Below, piece by piece: positions 44,501-61,556 of a DNA stretch of 64,000 bases. Each line of letters opens with the position of its first letter. Within the stretch, counting starts at the first letter, position 1. The position numbers and the translations under genes are program-made. This DNA comes from Lutjanus erythropterus. Taxonomy: Eukaryota; Chordata; Actinopteri; Lutjaniformes; Lutjanidae. The stretch lies in the NCBI GenBank assembly GCA_020091685.1, contig CM034591.1, forward strand, positions 11,356,833 to 11,420,832, given 5' to 3'. Under the pieces are notes generated by a model, which was given only the letters and a program-made list of their open reading frames with translations, was not told the origin of the DNA and made no database searches.

Positions 44501-46922
44501 CTCCTCTTTTGTGCAAACCTGAATCACAAAAATAAACAAGTAAAGAAAATAAAGTTGTCAAAAGTATCATCACTTGGATGGAATCTAAGGACTAAAAAGA
44601 CTTTCATACCAGGCTTCCACAGAAGAGGCAGGGTCCTGAGCCCTCTTGCTCACACACAATGCGACCACAGCTGATGCAGTTGTTGATAAGTTTGTGCTTT
44701 TGGGCAAGGCACTCACAGGCATGACGACCCGGGAGCAAGACAGCCAGTCTGTCCTGTCCCTCTTTGTTATACAGATTGACAAACTTAGTTTTCTTCTTTG
44801 TTGACGAAGAGCCACTGTTTTCTTGGGCCTGAGAAGGTAGTAAATGAAGAGAAAAAACAAGACGAGAGGAAAGAAATAAGATGAGGTAAATTACAACAAT
44901 GAAAGCAAAATAGATCATCTACAAATAAATATAATGTGCTGAGTCATTGTTGAGAATTGCTTTCATAAAGTATAAGTAATCAGAGAACAAATGTTGAAGC
45001 AGATGTGTACTCACCCTCATCAGATCAATGGGGGTTTTGACGGCCTCTGGCTCAGGTTCTGTCTGGCTCACAGTCACCACTTCCTGTTTGTTACGGCCCT
45101 TACGTTTGGATTTCTTCTGGGTATCTTTGGTCATGTCTTGTGACTCTAGGAAAGGAGAGCAAATTACCTTTAATACTGTGGATAGTGCATTTGAGAGAAA
45201 TTCTGATACCACAGATCAATTAAATATTAATTCATCAGACATTTAATCATTATAATTTGCATTTATTAACAATGTTTGGTAATGCCCAAGTATCTTGTAT
45301 AGCAGTTTCACAGCATGTTCAAGTTTATGAACAATTTAAATCAAAATGTATTGAATGGCAAACATTAGACAGGTATTTATTTAGTTATTTACCTGCTGCT
45401 GAGACAGATTCCTTGAGAACGTAAAGACCTGTGTTATCTGCAGCCTGTCTTTGAGTTCTCTTCCATCTGATGAGGAGCTCGTCTATAAACTGCTGTTTCC
45501 TTCCTTCAGTTCCCTGCAGGAGGTCTCCCACATACTCCTCAATCTCTTCAGCTTTTTCAATGGACAGAATGTATCTAGACAGCAGGATGATGCAATTAGT
45601 TACTTACTGCTACTCATTTTTTAACATTTCTTATCAAAGACAAAAACAAAATTCCAACACACTGCTTGGTTGGATTAGTGTGACATCCAGCAATGTCCAG
45701 TGATCAGTTTATGCATGACTTCATTAATATTCAATAACTGTTTTACTAAGGGTACTTGTACTGATTTTTCAAACTTATTTGGGACATTTGATACGAACTG
45801 CATTTTTCTTCCCTTTGCTTTTGCTAAAATAGTTACTTGTGGGGTTTTTGCATGTTTAGGTGTGTAGAAATTTGTAAGCAAACAGACAAATTATCTGTTG
45901 GTAATGGGAAATTTCTATTATTATTTATTATTGCCATAATTAAATTCTGGCAGATAAATACTGGCTGCAACAGTATTTAATCTGACAGATTATGACAAAA
46001 CATTTAATTTTAATTCTTAGGAAAAAAGCTCTACAAAAGAAGACATATATTTTTGGAGTATTTTCATAGAAAATCAGTCAGAACTGTTTTGTGTTTTTGT
46101 TGTAATAGTGAGGTCAGTTAGACTTGGTTTGGTCAAATCTGTGACACATTAAATCATCCACCTTTGCTCACTACATCTGAGCCTTTCTTACTGCCAGGAG
46201 TGCATAAACTACGAATCATATGAAATTGTTTTTAATTTATTTTTTTTAAAAAAGGGAAATTATTGGTTATCTTATCTGTATTTGTCATGAGAAGCAGGTA
46301 ATTACAAGTAATTAGTATCGGCTGGAAAAATCCATCATCCGTTTTCTCTCTTCTGTGTCGTTTGCGTATTTTGATTTCTATTTTGATTTCATTTTAATTT
46401 AGCCTTGATACTGTTTGACCTTACATTAGTTACATTTGCCTCCTGGTTATTCTACTCTTGGTTTGTCTATCAAAGCACTTTCCTCTGTTTTAAACGTACT
46501 GTATCAATGAAATATTTATTATTATAGAAGTTATAGAAAGAAAGCACAGGTTAACCGTTAGCCAATAGCTCTACACCTGTCAAACTGTCTACCTGCCATT
46601 CTGACAGTTATGATGTCAAACTTCATCGTAGCAAATTTAATAAACGCACATAATTTTACCTGACGACATTTTGATACACAGACACACTCTAAAACCTAGC
46701 TTGAATACAGCACATCATATTGTGGCCCAAACACGACCAAGCTAGCAGTTTTATCTCGCAGACTTGCTCATGTTAACGTTAGCTTGTTGGCAGGCAGCCT
46801 GTCAGCACTTCGGTCATATTTAGCGTTAATATTCTCTCTTACCGGACGATGTCTTCACTCGCCTCCAGGCCGAACTTGTGGTGTAACTGGTCCACACACC
46901 ACTGCAACAAAGCGTCCGACAT
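2411..46922 (-). CDS. trip4: Activating signal cointegrator 1 (ASC-1/TRIP4), 12 exons seen, last exon missing
   Basis: Whole-gene span; the individual exons are listed separately. The joined exons give 552 codons plus one base, against 581 residues in human TRIP4, and every exon junction keeps phase. Seen: an N-terminal alpha-helical region (residues about 1-75), a basic linker, a C2HC5-type zinc finger at about residues 169-206 (CEC, NNC, SCGR, CEQ, CLFC cysteines), a charged helical middle part (about 265-340) and a C-terminal ASCH domain starting near residue 425 (DGGWCLSMHQPWASLL). Known for the family: TRIP4 is a nuclear/cytosolic subunit of the ASCC complex with ASCC1-3; it co-activates nuclear receptors and NF-kB/AP-1, is UFMylated in its middle region, and ASCC also splits collided ribosomes. 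Odd: eleven exons lie within 5.4 kb, while the twelfth is 39 kb away in intron-like, transposon-rich DNA. Identification is very secure; the C-terminal end is incomplete. Confidence 0.96.
3085..3845 (+). mobile_element. Dispersed repeat B, long copy (MITE-like)
   Basis: Begins near CCCTTTTCTACACATGTGCT and ends near CTGTAAAAGGGCC, so the ends are weakly inverted. An internal block (about 3,200-3,440) matches the reverse complement of 24,420-24,620, sharing GGAGAGAAACTAAACTTC and CAGAGATTCAGTTAGAAG. A related head with GTTCGACTTGG-type motifs recurs near 7,570-7,800. Boundaries are approximate. Confidence 0.6.
3849..3975 (+). repeat. Dispersed repeat A, copy 2
   Basis: Opposite-orientation partner of 1,140-1,275. 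It holds CATAGCAACAGTCTGCTATA and GACCAATCAGAATCGAGT, a recurrent teleost repeat motif. No coding content. Confidence 0.75.
3990..6050. other. Intronic, no gene; possible conserved block 4,230-4,780
   Basis: No repeat partner seen within the window for 4,230-4,780, which has balanced composition and clustered motifs such as TGTTATTGATTGG. This is compatible with regulatory DNA but unproven. The remainder (5,100-5,760) is rich in GCTAGC/GCTAAC words typical of old teleost repeats. Confidence 0.3.
6055..6446 (-). mobile_element. hAT-type MITE, diverged
   Basis: On the minus strand it starts near ACCTGCAACTAATTATTACT and continues through AT-rich sequence with multiple ATTGATT words and TTTCCTGCTTCTC-like internal text. 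It has the architecture of the GCTGCAACxATTAATC element found at 13,641, 21,083 and 35,403. Confidence 0.5.
6450..7335. other. Intronic, nothing recognised
   Basis: AT-rich intron sequence with an A12 run near 6,485 and short tetranucleotide CTAT repeats at the right edge. No reading frame, repeat partner or RNA structure that I could support. Confidence 0.5.
7338..7905 (+). mobile_element. Dispersed repeat B, diverged copy
   Basis: Starts near CCCCTTTTACACAGG. It contains CACATGTGCTGCTTGTCTCG and, further on, AAACTAAACTTTAAACCACA with GAGATTCATTTA, in the same order as in 3,085-3,845. Diverged, with an unclear right end. Confidence 0.5.
7934..8850. mobile_element. Non-autonomous DNA transposon with AGGGGTGT ends
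   Basis: The element opens AGGGGTGTAACGATTCG and closes GACACCCCT, giving an 8-bp perfect terminal inverted repeat. Subterminal ATCGTATCG/GATACG words are also arranged on both sides. It sits inside a CTAT tetranucleotide repeat (CTATCTA on both flanks), so a target duplication cannot be read cleanly. The interior (8,140-8,310) is GC-richer with short open frames that match nothing I know. About 917 bp; probably hAT-related by end sequence. Confidence 0.65.
8886..9633 (+). repeat. Tandem array unit 1
   Basis: First of four head-to-tail copies. Signature words in order: TTAATATATAGGCTTCAGCA, TTCTAAGGTCACTGTAATAA, TTTAATGAACTAGGAAACAG, CCAACCACAGTAATAATCAC, ATGCCAAATGTTGAATAAAT and CAGTCTGGTGTAAATGGGTC. 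It has no coding frame of note. Period to the next unit is about 748 bp. Confidence 0.85.
9634..10430 (+). repeat. Tandem array unit 2
   Basis: Carries the same ordered words as unit 1, plus a block with TTTGCAAATGTGTGCCAGAG and CTGTCTGGTTCCCAGG that unit 1 lacks. That block later serves as the empty-site reference for the insertion in unit 4. About 797 bp. Confidence 0.88.
10431..11217 (+). repeat. Tandem array unit 3
   Basis: Same order of words, including GTGTGCCAGAGCAAATGAAA and TTGCCTGGTTCCTGG. It ends in a short GA microsatellite (11,159-11,179). About 787 bp. Confidence 0.88.
11349..11890. mobile_element. hAT-type non-autonomous element, 542 bp, with 8-bp target duplication
   Basis: Flanked on both sides by GTCTGGTT (11,341-11,348 and 11,891-11,898). 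Ends are TTGAGTCCTGCACGGGTC and, read on the other strand, TAGAGTCCTGGGGCGGGTC, an imperfect inverted repeat of about 18 bases. The uninterrupted site is present in array unit 2 as CTGTCTGGTTCCCAGG. An 8-bp duplication plus a TAGAG-type terminus is diagnostic of the hAT superfamily. No transposase is encoded. Confidence 0.88.
12393..13323. mobile_element. hAT-type non-autonomous element, about 931 bp
   Basis: Opens CAGGGTTCCACC and closes GCAACCCTG, giving the CAGGGTT inverted terminus typical of hAT. It interrupts array unit 4 between CTTTGTGTA and GTGTAAGTGG. The flanks share GTGTA, but a full 8-bp duplication is not clean. The interior holds a piece near 12,895-13,020 with GTGGCCAGC words. 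No intact transposase frame. Confidence 0.7.
13490..13640 (+). mobile_element. LINE-like 3' tail fragment
   Basis: Ends with TGCATTGTAAATGAGGGTTC and then ATTTAAATAAATAAATG. This resembles 3' ends of teleost LINE elements that finish in short AT tandem repeats. Only the tail is present; family assignment is from memory. Confidence 0.35.
13641..13980 (+). mobile_element. hAT-type MITE (GCTGCAAxGATxAATC family)
   Basis: Starts AGAGCTGCAATGATAAATCA. It contains TTCTTAAATGTGAATATTTT, GTTTCTTTACTCCTCTAGAA and GGGTTGTGGATAAAACAAGA, all matched in order at 35,490-35,640. A clear relative of the 35,403 copy; non-coding. Confidence 0.75.
14100..15120. other. Intronic, complex sequence without repeat partner
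   Basis: The stretch 14,190-14,400 includes CCATTAGCTAATTAGCATTT, a homeodomain-type TAAT cluster, and Cys-free balanced composition. 14,560-14,930 is GC-richer. No frame is credible. Possible regulatory DNA, unproven. Confidence 0.3.
15140..15430 (+). repeat. MITE-like fragment with GGTACGACTCGACTC head
   Basis: Contains CATTTCCACTGCATGGTACG-like text and GACTCGACTCTACG, a head that I associate with a common teleost MITE and that resembles the head of dispersed repeat B. No good right end. Confidence 0.35.
16480..17540. other. Intronic G-rich block with G-quadruplex-type runs and CA microsatellite
   Basis: Carries several G-run clusters (16,701-16,727; 16,883-16,898; 16,924-16,941) and a CA repeat at 17,401-17,439. 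Open frames of 138-201 codons occur on both strands. Their translations are low-complexity with no domain and no splice support, so I treat the block as non-coding. Confidence 0.45.
17401..17439. repeat. CA dinucleotide microsatellite
   Basis: Alternating CA for about 39 bases with one interrupting G. Confidence 0.95.
18030..18620 (+). mobile_element. Dispersed repeat C, copy 1, with internal inverted arms
   Basis: Shares TTTACAAAAATGCA, AACATTTCAATGAGGA and CACACTTTTACTTTCTCTGA with 22,090-22,960. A perfect 26-bp inverted repeat joins 18,216-18,241 and 18,369-18,394 (ATGTCAGGCTGTAAACTTTA onward), with weaker pairing outside it. The structure points to a foldback MITE. No protein frame. Confidence 0.72.
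18796..18984 (+). pseudogene. BED-type zinc-finger fragment from a hAT-like transposase
   Basis: A short open frame carries KKQGDIWAHFQ, LCGHKITGKNTTNPKRHIE and AHH. This is the W-x2-F, Cys-x2-Cys-like and His-x4-5-His layout of BED fingers found at the N-terminus of hAT transposases and ZBED genes. The first finger cysteine region looks disturbed (CLFSEGKLCG), and a stop follows directly, so no catalytic part remains. A remnant, not a working gene. Confidence 0.55.
18990..20480. other. Intronic, nothing recognised
   Basis: AT-rich with a short TA run near 19,130. No repeat partner or RNA was seen. 19,430-19,700 is compositionally complex but unmatched. Confidence 0.4.
20486..20945. mobile_element. 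MITE with about 37-bp imperfect terminal inverted repeats
   Basis: The left end reads GCTGCATTCCAGACACAGCT then GGAGGTTGGAATTTTC. The right end on the other strand reads GCTGCGTTCGAGGCAGCGAC then GGAGGTTGGAATTTCC. About 460 bp, non-coding, DNA-transposon type. No clear target duplication, so the superfamily is unassigned. Confidence 0.72.
21083..21334 (+). mobile_element. hAT-type MITE, short copy
   Basis: Opens AGAGCTGAGACGATTAGTCC and closes ATAATTGCAGCTCTAG, so AGAGCTG / CAGCTCT ends are inverted. The interior has GTCGATTAATCAAATG. Related in layout to 13,641 and 35,403. Confidence 0.65.
22090..22960 (+). mobile_element. Dispersed repeat C, copy 2
   Basis: Second copy of the 18,030-18,620 element (TTTACAAAAATGCACAGGGA, CATTTCAATGAGGAG, CACACTTTTACTTTCTCTGA). 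It contains the strong hairpin at 22,778-22,895. Non-coding. Confidence 0.7.
22778..22895. repeat. Near-perfect hairpin, 47-bp arms, 24-nt loop
   Basis: The left arm (22,778-22,824) and right arm (22,849-22,895) are reverse complements with one mismatch (TATCATATGTGATG versus the partner with CGATG). The core arm is AAAACACACAGTCAGAGAAA onward. The 24-nt AT-rich loop is not paired. It lies inside dispersed repeat C. Confidence 0.93.
23690..23960 (+). repeat. Dispersed repeat D, copy 1
   Basis: Aligned with 30,660-30,870 through AAATAAAATTAACTAAATAA, AAAATCTCCTCCT, CTGGCTAATG and GGAGAATCTGACC. A diverged dispersed repeat, likely a MITE piece. Confidence 0.72.
24260..24740 (-). mobile_element. 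Dispersed repeat B, inverted copy
   Basis: The reverse complement of 24,420-24,620 aligns with 3,200-3,440 through about 200 bases, with shared TATAAATTCTTCACA, GTAAAATAAAGCA and GGAGAGAAACTAAACTTC. The left part (24,300-24,400) is less clearly related. Non-coding. Confidence 0.6.
25320..28440. other. Intronic, no gene
   Basis: 25,340-25,760 has complex composition and no partner in the window. 26,600-27,120 has ATGGGGCA words on the left and ATGCCCCA words on the right (ACATGGGGCATGTCACG and ACATCCATGCCCCACG), which may be worn inverted ends of a transposon. Nothing is coding. Confidence 0.3.
28440..30580. other. Intronic, no gene
   Basis: A short GC-rich island (28,480-28,560) lies in AT-rich DNA. 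No frame, RNA or repeat match was seen. Confidence 0.35.
30590..30880 (+). repeat. Dispersed repeat D, copy 2
   Basis: Same orientation as 23,690-23,960. It includes a head with GAAGACCCCTGTGGACAAAA that copy 1 does not show. Non-coding. Confidence 0.7.
31320..34550. other. Intronic, two complex blocks without repeat partners
   Basis: 31,330-31,900 and 33,550-34,540 have longer chance open frames (up to 158 codons) on both strands, pyrimidine or purine tracts and a GT microsatellite at 34,303-34,323. The translations look like read-through of simple sequence, so I call no gene. Candidate regulatory or lncRNA DNA. Nothing was recognised between them. Confidence 0.3.
34303..34323. repeat. GT microsatellite
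   Basis: GTGCGTGC followed by about nine GT units. Confidence 0.93.
35160..35345. repeat. Degenerate tandem repeat (TATGCAGATGATACTGTTACATA)-like
   Basis: Recurrent words ATGCAGATGATACTGTTACA, ATGCAGATGACACC and ATGCAGATGACACTGTTACA occur at irregular spacing over about 185 bp. An outlying word (GCAGATGATACTGACATA) lies near 35,100. Confidence 0.7.
35403..35782 (+). mobile_element. hAT-type MITE (same family as 13,641)
   Basis: Shares TTCTTAAATGTGAATATTTC, GTTTCTTTGCTCCTCTGGGA and GGGTTGTGGACAAAACAAGA with the 13,641 copy. It ends CTTCAGTTGCAGCCCTG, the inverted counterpart of the CAGxGCTGCAA start of the family. Confidence 0.78.
37507..37528. repeat. T22 homopolymer
   Basis: Uninterrupted T run; no adjacent SINE or LINE body was recognised. 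Confidence 0.95.
38119..38140. repeat. CA microsatellite
   Basis: About ten uninterrupted CA units. Confidence 0.95.
38320..41485. other. Intronic, nothing coding; CAA/CAG microsatellite
   Basis: A short ACAACAAC-CAGCAGCAG simple repeat lies at 41,067-41,097. No other structure could be supported. Confidence 0.4.
41490..41581 (-). CDS. trip4: trip4 exon 11 (ASCH domain)
   Basis: Encodes PRFPKDYPTGCLLGCVNVTD and CLSQEQFRQQ, matching human FPNDYPSGCLLGCVDLIDCLSQKQFKEQ. It ends in phase 0 at a GTCAGT donor. The next exon of the homologous protein is not found nearby but 39 kb away at 2,411-2,513. Residues 488-518. Confidence 0.94.
42234..42358 (-). CDS. trip4: trip4 exon 10 (ASCH domain)
   Basis: Encodes VEGRTWYTSHRGRLWIAAAA followed by KKPTPQETAEVEAMYRHIYK, nearly identical to human ASCH residues. 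Both splice sites are GT-AG and phase-consistent. Residues 446-487. Confidence 0.95.
42430..43140. mobile_element. AT-rich MITE in trip4 intron 9
   Basis: Left end TAAGTTGCACCAACAAAGAT. Right end on the other strand GGGTTGCACAAACACGGTTT. Inner parts repeat ATTTAAATTTAA-type words in both orientations, so most of the element can fold on itself. It fills nearly the whole intron between exons 9 and 10. Confidence 0.62.
43202..43395 (-). CDS. trip4: trip4 exon 9 (start of ASCH domain)
   Basis: The exon begins at a CTCTCTAG acceptor with WVDVGG. It runs through a charged linker into LQDKELQEMSDGGWCLSMHQ and PWASLLVRGIK, the hallmark start of the ASCH fold, a PUA-like putative RNA-binding domain. 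It is 64 codons plus two bases of a split Arg. Residues 382-445. Confidence 0.96.
43643..43772 (-). CDS. trip4: trip4 exon 8
   Basis: Encodes LDETLKAMNNDSTS, a variable low-complexity part, and VNPNIMQSAPE, which aligns with human VNPNMYQSPPQ. Donor GTACGT. The variable middle suggests a flexible linker ahead of the ASCH domain. Residues 338-381. Confidence 0.9.
43878..44093 (-). CDS. trip4: trip4 exon 7 (charged helical region)
   Basis: Encodes VRRTQVLDDESDYFATESNQ and the highly charged KEEELRELRHASR helix. It follows human TRIP4 closely and is the region reported to carry UFM1 acceptor lysines in mammals (family knowledge). It starts one base into a split Ser codon and ends two bases into Lys. 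Residues 266-337. Confidence 0.95.
44241..44346 (-). CDS. trip4: trip4 exon 6
   Basis: Encodes DYLPHQEALMKTGLEKAVQH and KDKLLEYDRN, matching human LLPHQELRIKSGLEKAIKHKDKLLEFDRT. It is shorter than the human segment just before LPHQE, where human carries an extra variable stretch. Residues 231-265. Confidence 0.93.
44440..44518 (-). CDS. trip4: trip4 exon 5
   Basis: Encodes VCTKEEQEILQRDSNKSQKL and then RKKLMG. This supplies the last zinc-finger cysteine and is almost identical to the mammalian sequence. Flanked by a CAG acceptor and a GTGAGA donor. Residues 205-230. Confidence 0.94.
44610..44828 (-). CDS. trip4: trip4 exon 4 (C2HC5 zinc finger)
   Basis: Encodes TKKKTKFVNLYNKEGQDRLA followed by the cysteine-rich module CECLAQKHKLINNCISCGR and CEQEGSGPCLFCGSL. 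The Cys spacing is that of the zf-C2HC5 family, which defines TRIP4 and mediates contacts with nuclear receptors and coactivators. It is exactly 73 codons, phase 0 at both ends. Residues 132-204. Confidence 0.96.
45015..45145 (-). CDS. trip4: trip4 exon 3 (basic linker)
   Basis: Encodes a lysine/arginine-rich linker (KKSKRKGRNKQEV) followed by EAVKTPIDLMR. This matches the human GRKKGRNRQEV and VKTPFDL segments. It looks like a nuclear localisation signal by composition (inference). It ends in phase 0 at a GTGAGT donor. Residues 88-131. Confidence 0.93.
45393..45574 (-). CDS. trip4: trip4 exon 2
   Basis: The exon starts after a CTAG acceptor and completes Arg27. It encodes YILSIEKAEEIEEYVGDLLQ and then a GTEGRKQQFIDELL stretch, a highly conserved TRIP4 N-terminal segment. 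It ends one base into a Glu codon at a GTAAAT donor. Residues 27-87. Confidence 0.94.
45575..46842 (-). other. trip4: trip4 intron 1
   Basis: AT-rich first intron. No repeat partner or conserved block was recognised in it. Confidence 0.7.
46843..46922 (-). CDS. trip4: trip4 exon 1 (coding part)
   Basis: The ATG at 46,922-46,920 opens MSDALLQWCVDQLHHKFGLE, matching the TRIP4 N-terminus (human has LVHWCTQQLRKTFGLD). The start context is aaaATGt, and no in-frame upstream ATG extends the homology. The exon ends after two bases of an Arg codon at a GTAAGA donor. Residues 1-26. Confidence 0.93.
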
Positions 46923-47110
46923 TTTACCGACGAAAAGATTTACACACAGGGCTCAGAGCAGAGATACCGACCGGTGTCGTGTCAAACCTAAACTGACTCA
47001 ACGTGTTTCCAGTCGGAGAAATAATAAAGGCGCACACGGAGTGATTGCGTAACAGCAGAGAATTCCGTCCTGAAACAACCCACGCCGTGATTAAGGTTCC
47101 TGATTCAGTT
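46923..47110 (-). promoter_or_regulatory. trip4: Probable trip4 5' UTR and core promoter region
   Basis: The sequence directly upstream of the trip4 ATG is richer in CpG (CCGTCGG, GACACGACACCGG, ACGGAATT) than its AT-rich neighbours and has no convincing TATA box at a fixed distance. A short CpG-rich TATA-less promoter fits a housekeeping gene. The transcription start cannot be placed from sequence. Confidence 0.45.
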
Positions 47111-47551
47111 ATCATCGGATACGAATTTTAATAATTATTGTATTAAATTACCAGCACTATTACATAAAAATAATTAAAAATATATTGATAAATATATTTT
47201 AATTCAAATTATTTCATTAAGAGTTTTCACGGCAGCCATTTTGGTATGAAATAGTAGGGTAAACACAGGTGTTACCGTGCATGTTGGCTCAAAGGTTCTG
47301 CTACACAAAATGAAATGGGACCTTTATTAATTTCACTGATTAAATCTGTGTTAAATCTGTGTACCTGGACCGTTCTTCCCAATGAACTGTTATTTTGTCC
47401 TGTTAATCTTCAGCTGGACTGTTCATGGCAGCCCTTCTGTCAGTGCAGGTGTGATTGTGTGTACCTGTTGAGTTCAGTCAGTAGGAGGCAGGGTTGTAGT
47501 GCAGTGAAATACCCTGCCTTCATACAGAACCTGACATTTGAAAAGTTCACT

Positions 47552-48000
47552 AGTGGATGAAGTATTCAGAGCCTTTACCTATGGAAAAGTAGGATGTTTT
47601 TTCATCCTGGCGGATAATAAACACTACAAATGTTCTTCCTAAATGTTTTGTGTCAAATATATGATTCACTTTAGGATTTTTAAACAGTTTTTCAGTCCTT
47701 TTTTTTCAAGTAATGTCTGAAATTTCTTTTTCACATTCATGAGAAATGAATCAATGATCAATAGACTTGCGTAACTATTTTCCAATTAGTGAATGGCCAA
47801 TTTATAGCCACAGCCACCCCATTAAACAAATGTTTTTTTTTACACAAAAAATTATCTCACTAACTCAGAAAAACAGAGCCAGTTTTTAAAAAAGAAAGAA
47901 AGAATGCATTGAAATTGTTACTCAAGTAAAAGTATGCAAAATATGATCAGAAAATTAAAGTATTAAAACTACTCAATGCAGACAAATGGCCCCTGTGACG
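47552..48000 (+). repeat. Teleost dispersed repeat (GTGGATGAAGTATTCAGAG / CTCAAGTAAAAGTA type)
   Basis: Begins GTGGATGAAGTATTCAGAGC and holds TACTCAAGTAAAAGTATGCA with CAGACAAATGGCCCC, the two halves of a repeat I recognise from many teleost introns. Fragments of the same type occur in reverse near 62,481-62,661 and at 60,150-60,180. Confidence 0.5.
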
Positions 48001-50257
48001 CCACTGCACTTGAATTATATGCTCCTGCCAACAGAATAGGCAGGAACAATGCATTATTGTATAGTTTGTCTCCTTGATTTAGCCTCAGTATTGTGGTGTT
48101 CATTGAGTTTATCTAGCTGGTTCCAACGATGAGAGGATCTGCCTTCTACTTCATATAATGATGTTTTCCAGCTGGATTCTGTTTTATAGTTTAATAGTTT
48201 ACTACGTCTAGCTGTAGAATGTAATTAATTACACTTACCCAAGTTCTGTGGGTTACCTAAATACAAATTTATAGCACTTGTTTGAAAGCTTGTTCCATTA
48301 AACTTGATACAAAATATGACAAGTTTCTAAAATGCGCTGCATTGTTACACATTGAAAAGTTAACCCACAGTGTATAAATAGCATCATCATGTTTCACCTC
48401 CAGCAGCTGAAACATTAAATTGCTATTGATACATTAATGTATCAGTAATAGTCCAATAATATATTAAAAATAAAACTTTTTTCTGCATTATACATTTTGA
48501 ATACATATCTATTCATAATTAAGTGTTTTATTTCTGCTTTTGCTTCAGTAAAAGCTCAGAATGTCTTGTCTACTACTGGTGGGGGAAGATGTTGCTCGGT
48601 GATCTGTATATGCAAATGTAAGATTCACTTTCATTGTTCAGTCTTATTTTTCATCAAAGGCTCTTTGAAACTTGTTTTTCCACATTTATTGAAAGGGGAA
48701 AAAATATCTCATTAATCCAGAAAAACAGAAGAATTGTCTTTTGTCAAGTGAATGCAATAAGCTTCAGTATAAAAGTGATGTATGTCCTAATTTGCTTACA
48801 ACTGATTTGTAAATGTCATGCATGACTATGAACTTATTGTTGAATACAATTTTTCATTCAGTCTTGCAAAAGTAGACATCGACAAACTGACAAGTCTAAA
48901 CCTTTTCATTATTCTACAGGATCTGTGTTGGAGGACTTTTGTGTTTTGTCTAACCAGAGTACTTTTTGGTTTTTGCTGGCTGGTTGTCAAAAAACTTTCC
49001 ATATCAGTCTGTTTCTGTTTCAATTTGATGATGCACTGAAAGGCAGAAAAGGGTCAAGGTCATAATTTATAGTCCAAACAAGAAAATGGGTTTGGAATTA
49101 ATGGAAAATATTACGAAACACAGTAGTTCTGCACAGCAAGAAAACATTTTTGACATGCGGTCCCATTTTCACATAGAAAAAATACATTTATTTGTGAAAC
49201 GTCACAGTACAACGGTTGACTGGACAAGAATGAAAACATCGTACATTTAAATGAACTGACGTGACAAAAAAAATTATTTTGAGCTCATCTTCATCCTTTA
49301 ATTATCACAAAATGTTAAACAATGTTATAAGTAAGAAACAATAAGTAATAACATTGTGAAAGGTTGGTTATGCTTTAGGACAGTAATCAACTATAATTTG
49401 AATTCATAGAGAGGCGATTTACAACAACACATAACAGTTTTCGATATATGAACAACTACACTTTAATACAAGATACTGTAGCTGTTATGTTTTTGTATGT
49501 AATAGAGTTTGGATAGAAGGTAATGAACAATAATACACAGGTAACATCACATAACAAACCATGGTTACAATGCTTTGTAGTATTAGTCATTTTAAAAGAG
49601 TACAAATTTAGATGTTTTCCTTTAGTATGCGACAGGACATTTAATATAAAAGGCAAAAGCACCATTATGTAAGACATAAATTAAACTATTTATGCATTAC
49701 ATACATTTTGCCTCAAAATGACTTTCCTTTAAAAGAGAAATATGTAACTCTGACAGCAGGTGTTTGAAACCGGCACTGCAGTCCAAAGTCATAATATTGG
49801 GGAGTTGTCTCCTCCCGTCCTCTCCTCTCCAGACTCAAAGCTGCTACACAGCGGCACCAAGTCCTGCACTGTAAGATGATCAGCTGTTTGCACATTATAA
49901 ACCAGCTCGTGTGGATTCTTCTCAATGGTCTGTCGACCGTTATCTGCCCAAATAAGCTCAGTCACTCACTGCCAGACTGCAGAGTAACGTTCAACATCTA
50001 CTCTTCCTAAAAGATTATTAAAGATTTCTTGCGACTCTTAAAAAGACAATAACTTGTTTGCTGAAAATTGAACACAATTGAGTCTTAATTTTAACTCCAA
50101 ATAAAGTGAAATGGATGGTGTGGCCAAAACAAAAACAGATGTTTCACACCAGCAGGATGTACTACGAAGCAAGAGTAATGAGTAAGTGATGTACATTGAG
50201 TCTAAAGTCAGAGTTTTCATTGACACAAAGTGACTTTCTTTTAACTTGGTTAGATCA

Positions 50258-50330
50258 GTCATTCCCAAAGACCGGGGCGGGACCCACAGGAGGGTCACAG
50301 GAGAGTTTATTTGGGTCCCCAAATAAATAA
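50258..50330 (+). mobile_element. hAT-like end fragment
   Basis: CAGTCATTCCCAAAGACCGG followed by GGGTCACAGGAG resembles termini of ZBED/hAT-related vertebrate repeats. Only one end is recognisable. Confidence 0.35.
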
Positions 50331-51544
50331 AAAATGTTGCAAATTAAATGTGTCTAATGTTTTACTGAAGAAAAAGAGTTAATTTTGTCAAAATGCACTT
50401 ATTTATTTATTTTTTTCATTTATGAAGAGGCTAAAATATCCAATGTTGTTTTCCTGAGAAGTAGAAATAAAAACAATAAGATGGCCCGGTCACTCAGCCT
50501 AAATTTATTTTAGTTTACTTCTCAATTCTAAAGTTTTAACATGTGTATGTTTTCGATAAAGTGCCAAGATAATATAAGGTGATGCAGAAATGGCAGTAAA
50601 AATGGTCAGCAATGTTTATTTATGCACGAACTTGGGTCACAATGATGAGCTGTATGTGAGTGATGCCACCGAATGAAGCTGTGTGATGTAACTGCAGCAG
50701 TGCAAACTGTATGTGACGTGTTTCCACAGAGACCTCTGCTGGTGATGAGGAAAATCCTTTTTTCTTGTTTGCTCCAGATCATATTGACACCTTAAATGTT
50801 CCACAGCAGATCATCCACACAATAAAAGAATAAATAAATAAATAAAGACCATTTAGAATGATGTCATTAAGCTCGATCCTGATTTTCTGCCAAGTACTGC
50901 AGAAATTGCAGGTCAGATTAGAAAATTGATTAGTCTACCCCATTTTTCACAGGAAACATTCAATCAGTTGCATTACTTTCACTTTGATTGACAAACCTAC
51001 AGATCATGTTTAGCCATTAGGCAGACATTAAGAGCACATTAAGTCAATATTAGGGCTAAAAGGGTTATAGTGTCATATATTTTTAATTTCCTTCATAGCT
51101 CTCCATTTTAACAACTTATTTGTCTTAACTGAAAGAAATGAAGAAAGCTGATCACCACTGGTGTGATATACACTCTCTTTGACTGGGGTTTTAGGTTTTG
51201 TCAAACCAGATCATGCAAGGAAAGCTTGGCTGTGCTGAGCTTTCTTCGTAGTTCAGTCCACTCAATGGAAATTTCAAATGAGAACATCCTGGCCGTAGCG
51301 TTGTTGTCTGGGAGGACAGTATTCCAGTTTAGCATGTCTCCTTAATCTCTGATGACATATCACAGTCATTCTGATTTAGTACAGTAAATATTACATATTT
51401 CTCCTTTAAGTATGGTTAAATATTTGGTGAAATACATTTCCATACTAGTAACTGTATCCGATTTACCACCCCATGAGTTAACAAATGGTTCCTCTGTGAT
51501 TAAAGTGATTGGTATAGGCTTTTATTTATTTACTGATAAAGTCC

Positions 51545-61556
<10,012 letters not shown>

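Larger units (their letters stand above)
47111..51544. other. Spacer between trip4 and chrna7
   Basis: About 4.4 kb between the trip4 start and the chrna7 stop; part must be the chrna7 3' UTR. AATAAA words on the minus strand occur only about 15-25 nt past the chrna7 stop (51,521-51,530), probably too near to be the main poly(A) signal. It includes two repeat pieces, listed separately. Confidence 0.55.

Noticed and set aside
46924..47115. A divergent gene sharing the trip4 promoter
   Set aside because: Plus-strand frames beyond 46,784 have no homology or splice structure, and nothing downstream looks like an exon.
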